Below are positions 1-6,021 of a stretch of 18,241 nucleotides of DNA, one piece after another. The position numbers and the translations under genes were made by a program. This stretch comes from DASQDT01 sp036380435 (GTDB lineage: Bacteria > Acidobacteriota > Blastocatellia > Pyrinomonadales > Pyrinomonadaceae). The stretch lies in assembly GCA_036380435.1 (NCBI GenBank), contig DASVES010000169.1, positions 1-18,241 on the forward strand, given 5' to 3'. Every line of letters begins with the position of its first letter. Within the stretch, counting starts at the first letter, position 1. The notes under the pieces were generated by a model. The model was not told the origin of the DNA. It ran no database searches and was given only the letters and a program-made list of their open reading frames with translations.

Positions 1-571
1 TGAGGGAGCGGTTGACACAGTTGTTTGACGATCTCATCTCATCCTCACTTTTTGAATCGCTTCGGGTATATTCCCCGCAAGATTGCCGCGGGGACTTTAG
101 ATATTGCGCGTGAGTTAAAGAGCGGTCTTGCTTCGGTGAGCGTCGGGCGACGCGTGCGTTTTCAACTGGCGGCGAATGATAAGTTCCTTCGCAACGGTAG
201 TCAACGTTTTTCGAAAACAATGCCGGCCGCGCACCGGATGACCGTTTCATCCAATAACGCGGGAGACGGCGTCGAAAAATGACACGGCCGGGAAAAGTTT
301 TTTATTGCCTCTTTCACTCGATAACGAAGGTTTCTTCACCCCGCACGCCGGCCGAACGCCGCCCCGCTCGTCCCTTCAGAGAAGGAGACGCCGAACCGCC
401 TGCCCCCGCACACAAGTTTTTTAGCAAGTTGAGTGTTGAAAAAAAACGCGCGCGCGCGTAGATTGTCGGCTGTTCGTATAAACTTTTTCGAGGCGGGGCC
501 GCGGCGGGGCGGGGCAGGGCGTTAGCCCGCGCCGGCCGAGGCAATGTAAGACCACTGGAGGAGCGTGCGTA
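1..571. other. Intergenic region without a convincing gene
   Basis: No open frame here looks like a protein gene. The longest, 25-282 on the + strand, has no recognisable domain, no good ribosome binding site and codon use unlike the real genes. A short hairpin CCCCGC/GCGGGG lies at 73-93. A run of eight A followed by six CG dinucleotides lies at 439-458. A possible -10 element TATAAA sits at 477-482 but has no convincing -35 partner; it could drive the gene at 572. The first bases may hold the tail or leader of a gene outside the window, which cannot be decided from here. Confidence 0.5.
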
Positions 572-766
572 GTGCCGACCGGAACTTGCCCAGAGTGTGA
601 TGCTGACGTACACGTGGACATCGACTCCGATAAGGGAGACGCCGTCACGTGTGACGAGTGCGGGACGCATTTGGAGGTCGTCGGACTAGACCCCGTCGAA
701 CTCGACATAGCGGAGGACGATGACGACAGCGGGTACGACGAAGACGACGATGAGGACGAGTACTGA
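572..766 (+). CDS. LysW-like mini zinc-ribbon protein with acidic tail
   Basis: A 64-residue protein resembling LysW, the amino-group carrier protein of the alpha-aminoadipate route to lysine (and of the related arginine/ornithine route). It shows CPEC at residues 6-9, CDEC at 27-30, and the LysW-like stretch LEVVGLDPVEL at 34-44, followed by a very acidic tail. The GTG start at 572 is supported by GGAGGAG at 557-563, 8 nt upstream. In characterised LysW the protein ends in EDWGE and the side chain of the terminal Glu carries the substrate. Here the tail is longer and ends EDEY, so the carrier residue is absent. No other lysine-pathway gene is visible nearby. It may be a LysW paralogue with another role, such as a zinc-ribbon adaptor. 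Family resemblance is clear; the carrier function is doubtful. Confidence 0.85.
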   Translation: MPTGTCPECDADVHVDIDSDKGDAVTCDECGTHLEVVGLDPVELDIAEDDDDSGYDEDDDEDEY

Positions 767-770
767 AAAC

Positions 771-865
771 AGTGATAAGTGATAAGTGATAAGTGATAAG
801 TGCTCTTAGCTGTTAGCTAACAGCAAGGCTTCCTTCTTATCACTTATCACTCATCACTTATCACT
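771..865. repeat. Heptamer-repeat hairpin between convergent genes
   Basis: The left arm (772-800) is four tandem copies of GTGATAA plus one G. The right arm (836-864) is its reverse complement with one mismatch, and flanking A771/T865 also pair, giving a stem of about 30 bp. The 35-nt loop contains a perfect 16-nt palindrome, GCTGTTAGCTAACAGC, at 809-824. The element begins 4 nt after the stop of the LysW-like gene, and its right arm encodes the last residues and the TGA stop of the convergent vWA gene. Because 7 is not a multiple of 3, the repeat places stop codons in all frames, and the inverted copy does the same on the other strand. It may act as a bidirectional terminator or 3'-end stabiliser, but there is no U tract. 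Confidence 0.85.
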
Positions 866-1897
866 ACTCTTGTACCCGCCGCGGCTCTGGCGGACGCTGA
901 GGCCGCGCGGGGCTTCGACGCGAACGGTGTGATGGCGGCCGTCGCGTCGTTTTTCTTCGGGCGGGTAGAAGGCCAGCACGTAGGTCGAAGTGACTTCCTC
1001 GGCCAACTCCCTGAAGAGCGGGCCGTAGTCCTCGCGGTTGGCGTAGACGCTTGCACCCCCCGTGCGCTCGGCGAGGCCGCTCACGTCGAGCGGCGTGGGC
1101 AGCGGGCCGCCCACCGAGGCCATCGCGCGCGAGTAGGAGGGGAGCGTCACGGAGTAGACGCTGACGCCGGCGGCGTTGGCGCGCTCGATGACGGTCTCGG
1201 GGCGGACGGTGTCGCCGACGGGGAAGCCGTCGGTGATGACGACGACGGCGCGCTTGACGACCTGACGGTCGCGCGTGCGCGGCGCGTTGCGGACGAGCAG
1301 CCGCACGGCGTCGTCCACGGCGTCGTATGTGTGCGTGGAGAGTCCGTTCATCTCGCGCGCCAGACGCGTGAAGGAGCGCGTGAGCTTGGCCCGGTCGGCG
1401 GTGAAATTCTGGTAGACCTTGGCGCTCATCCCGAAGCCCATCAACGCGAACGAGGCGGGACGCGCCGACATTCCCCGCACGAACTCGTCGAGCGCCATGC
1501 GGACGCGCTCCATCTCCCCGGCCGTCATGCTCCCCGACACGTCGATCAGGAAGACGACCGCGACGGGGCGTTCCGCGCCGCCGCGCCGCTCGACGTTGAA
1601 GAAAGCAACGGGCCGCTCGACGCCGTCCTCGTAGATTTTGAAGTCTTCCGGGCGCAGGCCGCGCACGGGCCGCCCTTCCGCGTCGGAGACGAGCACGTCT
1701 ACGAGGACGAGGTCGGTGTCGATACGCAGCACCTCGTCCGCGTCGATCTCCTGACCGGCGGGCGGCGGCATGCCTGCGTCGCGCGCGGGCGGCTTCTGCT
1801 GCGCGTTCGGCATAAGCGGCAGCAGCAGGGCGAGTAAGAACAGACACGGCGCGAGTGCAACTCGGGAGAGGTTTTTCTTTGGAGGGGAAGACGACAT
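854..1897 (-). CDS. Secreted VWFA-related Acidobacterial-type protein
   Basis: A 347-residue exported protein with a von Willebrand factor A domain. Residues 1-33 form a signal peptide (basic start, then a Leu-rich core ending near NAQ). A short segment containing RIDTDLVLVDVLV and a 'LRPEDFKIYEDG' block at 81-92 precede the vWA fold, which is typical of the acidobacterial vWA family. The metal-ion-dependent adhesion site is visible: DVSGS at 119-123, Thr near 188-190, and ITDG with Asp223. These domains usually mediate metal-dependent protein binding; the partner is unknown. The start at 1897 is preferred over longer in-frame starts (up to 2083) because a promoter (1941-1970) lies inside the longer reading frame and GGAG precedes this ATG. 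The 3' end lies in the heptamer hairpin, which supplies the final residues SSDK and the stop. Confidence 0.88.
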   Translation of the reverse strand: MSSSPPKKNLSRVALAPCLFLLALLLPLMPNAQQKPPARDAGMPPPAGQEIDADEVLRIDTDLVLVDVLVSDAEGRPVRGLRPEDFKIYEDGVERPVAFFNVERRGGAERPVAVVFLIDVSGSMTAGEMERVRMALDEFVRGMSARPASFALMGFGMSAKVYQNFTADRAKLTRSFTRLAREMNGLSTHTYDAVDDAVRLLVRNAPRTRDRQVVKRAVVVITDGFPVGDTVRPETVIERANAAGVSVYSVTLPSYSRAMASVGGPLPTPLDVSGLAERTGGASVYANREDYGPLFRELAEEVTSTYVLAFYPPEEKRRDGRHHTVRVEAPRGLSVRQSRGGYKSSDK

Positions 1898-1940
1898 AAA
1901 ACTCCGGGACGCGCGTGAAAACCACGGAGAGATGCGGAGC

Positions 1941-1970
1941 ATTATACGGACACGCGCAACGATGCGCCAA
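1941..1970 (-). promoter_or_regulatory. Sigma-70-type promoter for the vWA gene
   Basis: On the minus strand, TTGGCG (1970-1965) is followed after 18 bp by a perfect TATAAT (1946-1941). The expected transcript would start near 1934, about 37 nt before the ATG at 1897. The -10 is perfect and the -35 matches four of six positions. Confidence 0.55.
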
Positions 1971-2039
1971 CGTCCCTGTGGGCGAGGCTTGGCAACACGT
2001 TCGCCCGGCACGGCATCAACACTGCTCCGGGCCGAGAGC

Positions 2040-2068
2040 TTCACGGCCCAATCCGCCGGATGTATAAT
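2040..2068 (+). promoter_or_regulatory. Sigma-70-type promoter for the 2129-3063 pair
   Basis: TTCACG (2040-2045), a 17-bp spacer and a perfect TATAAT (2063-2068). The expected start is near 2075, about 55 nt before the GTG at 2129. It diverges from the vWA promoter, with about 70 bp between the two -35 elements. Confidence 0.55.
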
Positions 2069-2128
2069 GCCGGCCAACCGCACGGGGAGCTTTCGCCGAT
2101 TCCCGGCTAAGGGTTGCGAGTTCGGAGC

Positions 2129-2773
2129 GTGAACATCAAAAGCATAACGAGACTTTTCTTATCACTGCTGCTGCTGTCGGCGGCGACGGCCGTCGCCGCG
2201 CCCGCTCAGCAGCAGGACAAGACGACGGGCGGCGTCAAGGGCAAGGTGCGCGTCGAGACCGGGTCGTCAGCGGGGGTGACGGTCGTCGTCCGCCGCGGTG
2301 ACGACGAGGTCAGGAGCGCCACGACGGACGGGCGCGGCGAGTTTGAAGTGCGCGGCCTCAAGCCCGGCTCCTACGGCCTGACGTTCCGCAAGACGGGGCT
2401 GAAGGTCGGGAAGGTGGAGGGCGTCGAAGTGCGCGCCGGCAAAGTGCGCTCGCTCGGCGGCGGTCTCTACATGTCGATGGACGAGGGCGCGCTGGCCATC
2501 ATTCAGGGGAGCGTCTTCAATCAAGATGGGAAAAGCTTGACCGGCGCGAAGGTCGAGCTTGCCTTGTTGTCGCCCGACGGCGCCGCGAAGAAGTTGGAGA
2601 GCCGCCTGTCGTCCATCGAGACCGGGCGGTTTGTGTTCAAGCTGACGCCCGAGGCGGCGCGCTACCGCCTGACGGCGACGGCCCCCGGCCGCCAGCCGGC
2701 GACGCAGGAGGTGACGGTAGACGGCGCGGCCATTTACCGCGTCGCTTTGTCACTCGCGCCGGCGGCGAAGTAG
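2129..2773 (+). CDS. Secreted protein with two carboxypeptidase-regulatory-like domains
   Basis: A protein of about 214 residues with a signal peptide (MNIKSITRLF, a Leu-rich core, cleavage near AVAAPAQ). Two beta-sandwich repeats of the carboxypeptidase-regulatory-like type follow, at about 35-105 and 120-210. Each carries the usual 'G.V.......G..V.......(T)D..G.F....L.PG.Y' pattern: TTDGRGEFEVRGLKPGSYGL in the first and SIETGRFVFKLTPEAARYRL in the second. Such domains are common in exported acidobacterial proteins and in TonB-dependent receptor extensions, where they are structural or binding modules rather than enzymes. The start is uncertain. GTG at 2129 has GGAG only 1 nt away but a GCGAG about 8 nt upstream; a TTG at 2114 in the same frame is the alternative. 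It is 23 nt upstream of the HTH gene, so the two are probably cotranscribed. Confidence 0.8.
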   Translation: MNIKSITRLFLSLLLLSAATAVAAPAQQQDKTTGGVKGKVRVETGSSAGVTVVVRRGDDEVRSATTDGRGEFEVRGLKPGSYGLTFRKTGLKVGKVEGVEVRAGKVRSLGGGLYMSMDEGALAIIQGSVFNQDGKSLTGAKVELALLSPDGAAKKLESRLSSIETGRFVFKLTPEAARYRLTATAPGRQPATQEVTVDGAAIYRVALSLAPAAK

Positions 2774-2796
2774 CGAGCGTGTGAGTCCCACTTGCC

Positions 2797-3063
2797 GTGA
2801 AAGACGAAGCCCACAAAGACGGGGAGACGCGAACCGAATTTCTGACGGCGCGCCAGCTCGGCGCCGTCCTTCAGGTGAGCGAATCGACCGTGCGCCGCCT
2901 CGCGCACTCGGGGCGCATCCCCTCGATCCGCATCACGCCCCACATCATCCGCTTCCGCCTCGCGGCCGTCGTCGAAGCCCTCGACGGCGCCCGTCGCTCC
3001 CGCCGCTCCACTCGCGCTGAAGACAACGGCGCGGACGACTCACAACTGTCTTTCTTCGAGTAG
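2797..3063 (+). CDS. Small excisionase/MerR-like helix-turn-helix protein with clamp-like C-terminal motif
   Basis: An 88-residue DNA-binding protein. Residues 14-62 match the excisionase-type winged helix (HTH_17): FLTARQLGAVLQVSESTVRRL forms the two helices, followed by SGRIPSIRI, a wing (HIIRFRLAAV) and a closing helix. A basic linker (RRSRRSTR, about 67-73) and an acidic stretch lead to a C-terminal QLSFF at 83-87. This fits the QL(S/D)LF class of bacterial beta-sliding-clamp-binding pentapeptides. The HTH suggests a small regulator or excisionase-like DNA binder; no phage or integrase gene is nearby. The GTG start at 2797 has a weak ribosome binding site. The gene follows the carboxypeptidase-like gene closely and ends before the hairpin at 3101. 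The fold is well supported; the clamp contact is inferred. Confidence 0.8.
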   Translation: MKDEAHKDGETRTEFLTARQLGAVLQVSESTVRRLAHSGRIPSIRITPHIIRFRLAAVVEALDGARRSRRSTRAEDNGADDSQLSFFE

Positions 3064-3100
3064 CACAAACCCGCCTGAGCACATCCGGGGCGGGAAAAGG

Positions 3101-3162
3101 GAACACGGATGAGACGGATGAGCACGGATCAAATCCGTCTTCATCCGTTCTCATCCGTGTTC
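3101..3162. repeat. ACGGATGAG-repeat hairpin between convergent genes
   Basis: The left arm (3101-3129) carries units of about 9 nt, ACGGATGAG repeated with small changes. The right arm (3133-3162) is its near-perfect reverse complement with a one-base bulge. The loop is only about 3 nt. It lies 38 nt after the HTH gene stop and 6 nt before the stop of the convergent gene at 3169. The position suggests a bidirectional terminator or transcript-end hairpin, though no clear T tract follows on either strand. Its architecture matches the elements at 771-865 and 8348-8426, but its sequence differs. Confidence 0.8.
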
Positions 3163-3168
3163 TATTAA

Positions 3169-3762
3169 CTACTTGCGGCGGCGCGAACCCTGAAGGGCAC
3201 TGAGGTTGATCCAGCGCCCGTCGCGCTTGAGGTAGACGCGCGGCTCGGTCGCCGGGTATTGCCGCGCAAACGCCGGGTTGGCGGCGAGCAGCGGGCGCAC
3301 GGTCGAGCCGTCGCCCGTCGTGACGCGCCAGCGCCCGCCCTCGCGCACCATATACTGCCGCGAGACGATCTTACCCTCGGCCTCCATGGGTTTGCGTACC
3401 GTCGCGTAGACGACCGTGTCCATCACCGCCAGATTGCCGGCGACGTGCGCGCGCTCGATCTCCATCCCGTTCAACTCGAAGTGCCCACGCGCTTTCCCCA
3501 GCGCCTCGACGAAACGTGCGCGCGTGACGCGCCGCTGCGAGGCCGAAGGCAACGCGTCGTAGACGCCGCCGTAGTCGCCCGCCCGCAGAAGCTCGAAGGC
3601 TTGCTGAAGCGCCGCCCGCGCCTCGCCCTCGACGCCGCCCTGCGCCGCGCCGCGCGCCTGAGCCGCCGACGCGCCGACCAACTGGATCGTCAACACGGCG
3701 AGCGCGACGCGCCCCGCCCTCTTAATAACCGCCAGCCTCTTCCTCTGTATCATCGTCTGCAT
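3169..3762 (-). CDS. Secreted protein of unknown function
   Basis: An exported protein of about 197 residues. Residues 1-37 are a signal peptide with a long basic start (MIQRKRLAVIKRAGR), a hydrophobic core and an AQA-type cleavage site. The mature part begins with a helical segment (ARAALQQAFELLRAGDYGGVYDAL). A mixed alpha/beta region follows, with MDTVVYATVRKPMEAEGKIVSRQYMV and EGGRWRVTTGD, a pattern seen in NTF2-like or DUF4878-like secreted proteins. I do not recognise the exact family. The ATG at 3762 is preferred over a TTG at 3774 because GAGG lies 6 nt upstream. The gene overlaps the 3' end of the upstream membrane-protein gene by 41 nt, so translation is probably coupled. It is the last gene of a three-gene operon and ends just before the hairpin at 3101-3162. 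Confidence 0.75.
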   Translation of the reverse strand: MQTMIQRKRLAVIKRAGRVALAVLTIQLVGASAAQARGAAQGGVEGEARAALQQAFELLRAGDYGGVYDALPSASQRRVTRARFVEALGKARGHFELNGMEIERAHVAGNLAVMDTVVYATVRKPMEAEGKIVSRQYMVREGGRWRVTTGDGSTVRPLLAANPAFARQYPATEPRVYLKRDGRWINLSALQGSRRRK

Positions 3763-3994
3763 CCTCGTCCTCAACCCTTGCGCGCTCCTCGTCCCGCCCG
3801 ACGTTTGCGCGGTGCAACTGGGCGCGCACGTTCAGAAACCACGCGACGACGCCGAGCACCGCCGCGGCGAAAGCCCAATCCTGACGCCCGAGCAAAAAGA
3901 GAGCGCCGCCCGCGACCAGACACAGCATCGCCGCGACGCTCCACCTCTGCCGCGCCGTCACGTCAGCGCCGGCCTTCTCTGTAAATCCCTCCAT
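3722..3994 (-). CDS. Small two-TM membrane protein, unknown function
   Basis: A 90-residue protein with two predicted membrane helices, WSVAAMLCLVAGGALFLLG (about 18-36) and WAFAAAVLGVVAWFLNV (about 40-56), joined by a tight turn. A hydrophilic tail follows that is first basic (RAQLHRANVGRDEERAR) and then strongly acidic (EDEDADDDTEEEAGGY). I do not recognise the family. The ATG at 3994 has a GAGGG just upstream. It is 20 nt downstream of the DsbD-alpha-like lipoprotein gene and overlaps the following secreted-protein gene by 41 nt. The three are therefore probably one operon, and this protein may work at the membrane beside those two exported partners. Confidence 0.7.
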   Translation of the reverse strand: MEGFTEKAGADVTARQRWSVAAMLCLVAGGALFLLGRQDWAFAAAVLGVVAWFLNVRAQLHRANVGRDEERARVEDEDADDDTEEEAGGY

Positions 3995-4014
3995 CGACCC
4001 TCAAGCGCCAGCCG

Positions 4015-4554
4015 TCATTCGACGACCACGGGGACGGCGGCGTTGATCTTGCGCGGCGGGAAACACTCGCGGTCGTCGCACGGCTGAACGGTGAGGTCGG
4101 CGCTCACCGTGTGTCTCCCCTTCGACGCGCCGGCATCGGCCGAAAGCGGCAGCCTGATGGCGACCTCGCCCTCGTAGACCGAGAGCGGCTGCTCGCTGAA
4201 GGGGAACTTCTTTTTCACGCCTTCGGGGTAGACGGCCGTGCCCGCATTAATCCCGGCGGCCGGCGTCGCTTCGAGCCGCGTCGGGATGACGAACTTGTCA
4301 CCCGGCGCGTTGCTGTTTACGTGGAAACCGTCCGCGATGTTCAGACGCACGACCGCCTCGCCCGAGCCGCCGGCCGCCAGCTTCACCTCCGACACGCTCG
4401 CGCGCACCGCGTCGGCGCCCGGAGCCGACGCCTGCTCCGCCGTCCGAGCCGCGTTCGCCGGGGTCGCATTCCGGTTGCCCTCGCCCGCCCCGCCGCACGA
4501 CGCCAGAAACGTCATCGCACAAAAAATGAAAAGAAAAGTCGCTCTGTGAAACAT
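4015..4554 (-). CDS. Stand-alone DsbD-alpha-like (DsbD N-terminal domain) lipoprotein
   Basis: A 179-residue lipoprotein: the signal peptide ends in FLASC with lipidated Cys20, followed by a flexible Ala/Asn/Gly-rich linker to about 48. The remainder matches the periplasmic N-terminal domain of DsbD: GFHVNSNAP (76-84), a 'YPEGVKKKFPFSEQPLSVYEGEV'-like central segment (109-131) and the redox block CDDRECFPPRK with Cys159 and Cys164. In DsbD this domain receives electrons from the membrane domain and passes them to periplasmic thiol proteins. Here the membrane and C-terminal thioredoxin-like domains are absent, so the protein must work with a separate partner or have a different role. It is first in a three-gene operon with the genes ending at 3722 and 3169. 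No clear Shine-Dalgarno site precedes the ATG. Confidence 0.85.
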   Translation of the reverse strand: MFHRATFLFIFCAMTFLASCGGAGEGNRNATPANAARTAEQASAPGADAVRASVSEVKLAAGGSGEAVVRLNIADGFHVNSNAPGDKFVIPTRLEATPAAGINAGTAVYPEGVKKKFPFSEQPLSVYEGEVAIRLPLSADAGASKGRHTVSADLTVQPCDDRECFPPRKINAAVPVVVE

Positions 4555-4596
4555 GTTTCGGAGTCTAGCTCAGATTGCAGACGAGCGCACCACGGA

Positions 4597-4913
4597 GGGA
4601 AGGCAAAAGTAAAAAGGTAAAATGCAAAGGTGAGAAGCGGGAGCATGGGCTACAAGGAGCCGCGGAGCGGCGAAAGAATGTAGCCACGTGCGCCAGCCCG
4701 TGGTAACAGCAACAAAAAATGAGAAGCCCCGGAGGGGCGAAAGAACCTCGGCATGCGTAATACGCCAGCATTAGGATTCTATCGCCCCTCCGGGGCTTAC
4801 TTAATGTTGTCCCGCGTGTCCCCACGGCTCACGCCGTGGGTTACATTCTATCGCTGCTCCGCGGCTCGCTGTCGCCCGAAGCTCGGCCTCTTAACTATTG
4901 CCTTTTGGCTTCC
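4597..4913. repeat. Nested palindromic intergenic repeat block
   Basis: About 317 bp with mirror symmetry. Outer arms: GGAAGGCAAAAG (4598-4609) and its near inverse at 4902-4913. Next, a copy of about 48 bp (4656-4703) recurs inverted at 4821-4870. Innermost, AGCCCCGGAGGGGCGAAAGAA (4725-4745) recurs inverted at 4777-4798. All four inner copies share the core AGCC(G/C)CGGAG(G/C)GGCGAAAGAA, with small changes. The 4821-4840 part is itself a perfect dyad (CCCACGGC/GCCGTGGG). Small reading frames across the block (for example 4565-4825 minus and the 5' part of 4753-5493 plus) are most likely spurious. The block starts upstream of the lipoprotein gene at 4554 and ends 3 nt from the stop of the gene at 4917. 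It looks like an interspersed palindromic element. Confidence 0.75.
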
Positions 4914-4916
4914 ATC

Positions 4917-5876
4917 TCATCCAACCGGCGGCGCTGCGGCAGTCGGCGGCGGCGGCGCGTTCCGGCGGCGGCGACGCATTGAGAAACGGAACAGCAGCAT
5001 GAGCGGCAGGACGATGAGCAGGAAGACGGGGATGAGCGCGATGATGACCTGGATGAGACCGAGCGTGATGGAGAGCGCCACGTCGATGCCGTTGGCGAAG
5101 GCTCGCTTCAGGCCGGGGAAGAAGCCGCGCGTGCTCGCCCCGGCCAGCACGCCCGCGGGGCGGAGCGTCACCTTGATGGTCGAAAGACTCGACTGGTTCT
5201 CCAGAAAGCGTCGGCGCCCTTCGAGCCGCTCGATCTCCGTCCGCACGGTCGCCAGCGCGCGCTGCACTTCGAGCGCTTCCGTCACCCCGCCGGCGCGCTT
5301 CAGCAGTTCGAGCAGTTGCGCTTCGAACGCCCTCTGCGTGCGCGCGCGCGCCTCGAGGTCGATGTATTCCTCGGTCACGTCCTGCCCCGTGATCTTCTCG
5401 TCAACGACCGCGCTGCCGACGCCGCGAATCTCGCCGAGCACGGCGTCGAACTGCGCGAACGGGATACGCACTTCCATCGTGACGACCTCGTAGCCGCGCT
5501 CACCGTCGCCGTCCTGATGCCTCGACTCGGAGGTGACGACGAAGCCGCCGCGCTGCTCGGCAATCGAGGCGATGCGGCGCTGGCCCTCGGCGGGCGCGTC
5601 GCTCTCGATGGTGAGCGCCGCGTTGCGGATGATCTTCCGCTCCGTCGGCACGCTCGCCGCCTGCGACGCGTCCGCCTGACTAAGCGACACGTCTCTGATT
5701 TCCGCCTCCGCCGTCGCGCCCGCGCTCGACCGCTCGGCTTTGCCGCCGCTGGTCGTCAAGGCGCCGGAATCAGGTGCGGCCGGCCGAGAGGCCGAATTGG
5801 CCCCGCCCTCACTGCGGCTGCAACCCGCAAGGGCGAGCAGGATCAGCACCGACGACAATGCAGTCTTCAAACGCAT
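4917..5876 (-). CDS. DUF4349-family lipoprotein with C-terminal membrane segment
   Basis: A 319-residue protein. The lipobox LALAGC puts the lipidated Cys at 19. A low-complexity linker (20-75) leads to a conserved domain of the DUF4349 type: TERKIIRNAALTIES, a 'GGFVVTSES' segment, then VTMEVRIPFAQFDAVLGEI. A long coiled-coil hairpin follows at about 170-235 (DLEARARTQRAFEAQLLELL and RTEIERLEGRRRFLENQ), then an ISTIKVTLRP-like beta strand. A strong hydrophobic segment (about 263-297) and a basic RRRRR stop-transfer end it. The family's function is unknown; the shape suggests an envelope-anchored coiled-coil protein attached at both ends. The ATG at 5876 has an excellent GGAGG ribosome binding site. 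It may be read from the upstream regulatory operon or its own promoter; I saw no clear promoter in the 145-nt gap. Confidence 0.85.
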   Translation of the reverse strand: MRLKTALSSVLILLALAGCSRSEGGANSASRPAAPDSGALTTSGGKAERSSAGATAEAEIRDVSLSQADASQAASVPTERKIIRNAALTIESDAPAEGQRRIASIAEQRGGFVVTSESRHQDGDGERGYEVVTMEVRIPFAQFDAVLGEIRGVGSAVVDEKITGQDVTEEYIDLEARARTQRAFEAQLLELLKRAGGVTEALEVQRALATVRTEIERLEGRRRFLENQSSLSTIKVTLRPAGVLAGASTRGFFPGLKRAFANGIDVALSITLGLIQVIIALIPVFLLIVLPLMLLFRFSMRRRRRNAPPPPTAAAPPVG

Positions 5877-6021
5877 GTGTAACCTCCGCGGCTTCCGAAA
5901 ATCCGTTCGCCACAGGAACGCCCCGGCGCGCTCCCGCTTGCGTCCTCGTTCGCCGACGCGATCATGTCTCGGGACGTGGGGCGCGCGCCATGTGGGCGGC
6001 GCGGTCTGGTGGGTGTGGCCG

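Noticed and set aside
25..282. 85-codon frame at the window start
   Set aside because: No domain, weak start, and codon use unlike the neighbouring genes.
929..1837. 302-codon + strand frame opposite the vWA gene
   Set aside because: Shadow of a real gene; the minus strand carries the MIDAS motif and signal peptide.
4753..5493. 246-codon + strand frame across the palindromic block and DUF4349 gene
   Set aside because: Its 5' part is repeat-derived (a pattern common in spurious frames of such elements) and the rest is antisense to the lipoprotein gene.
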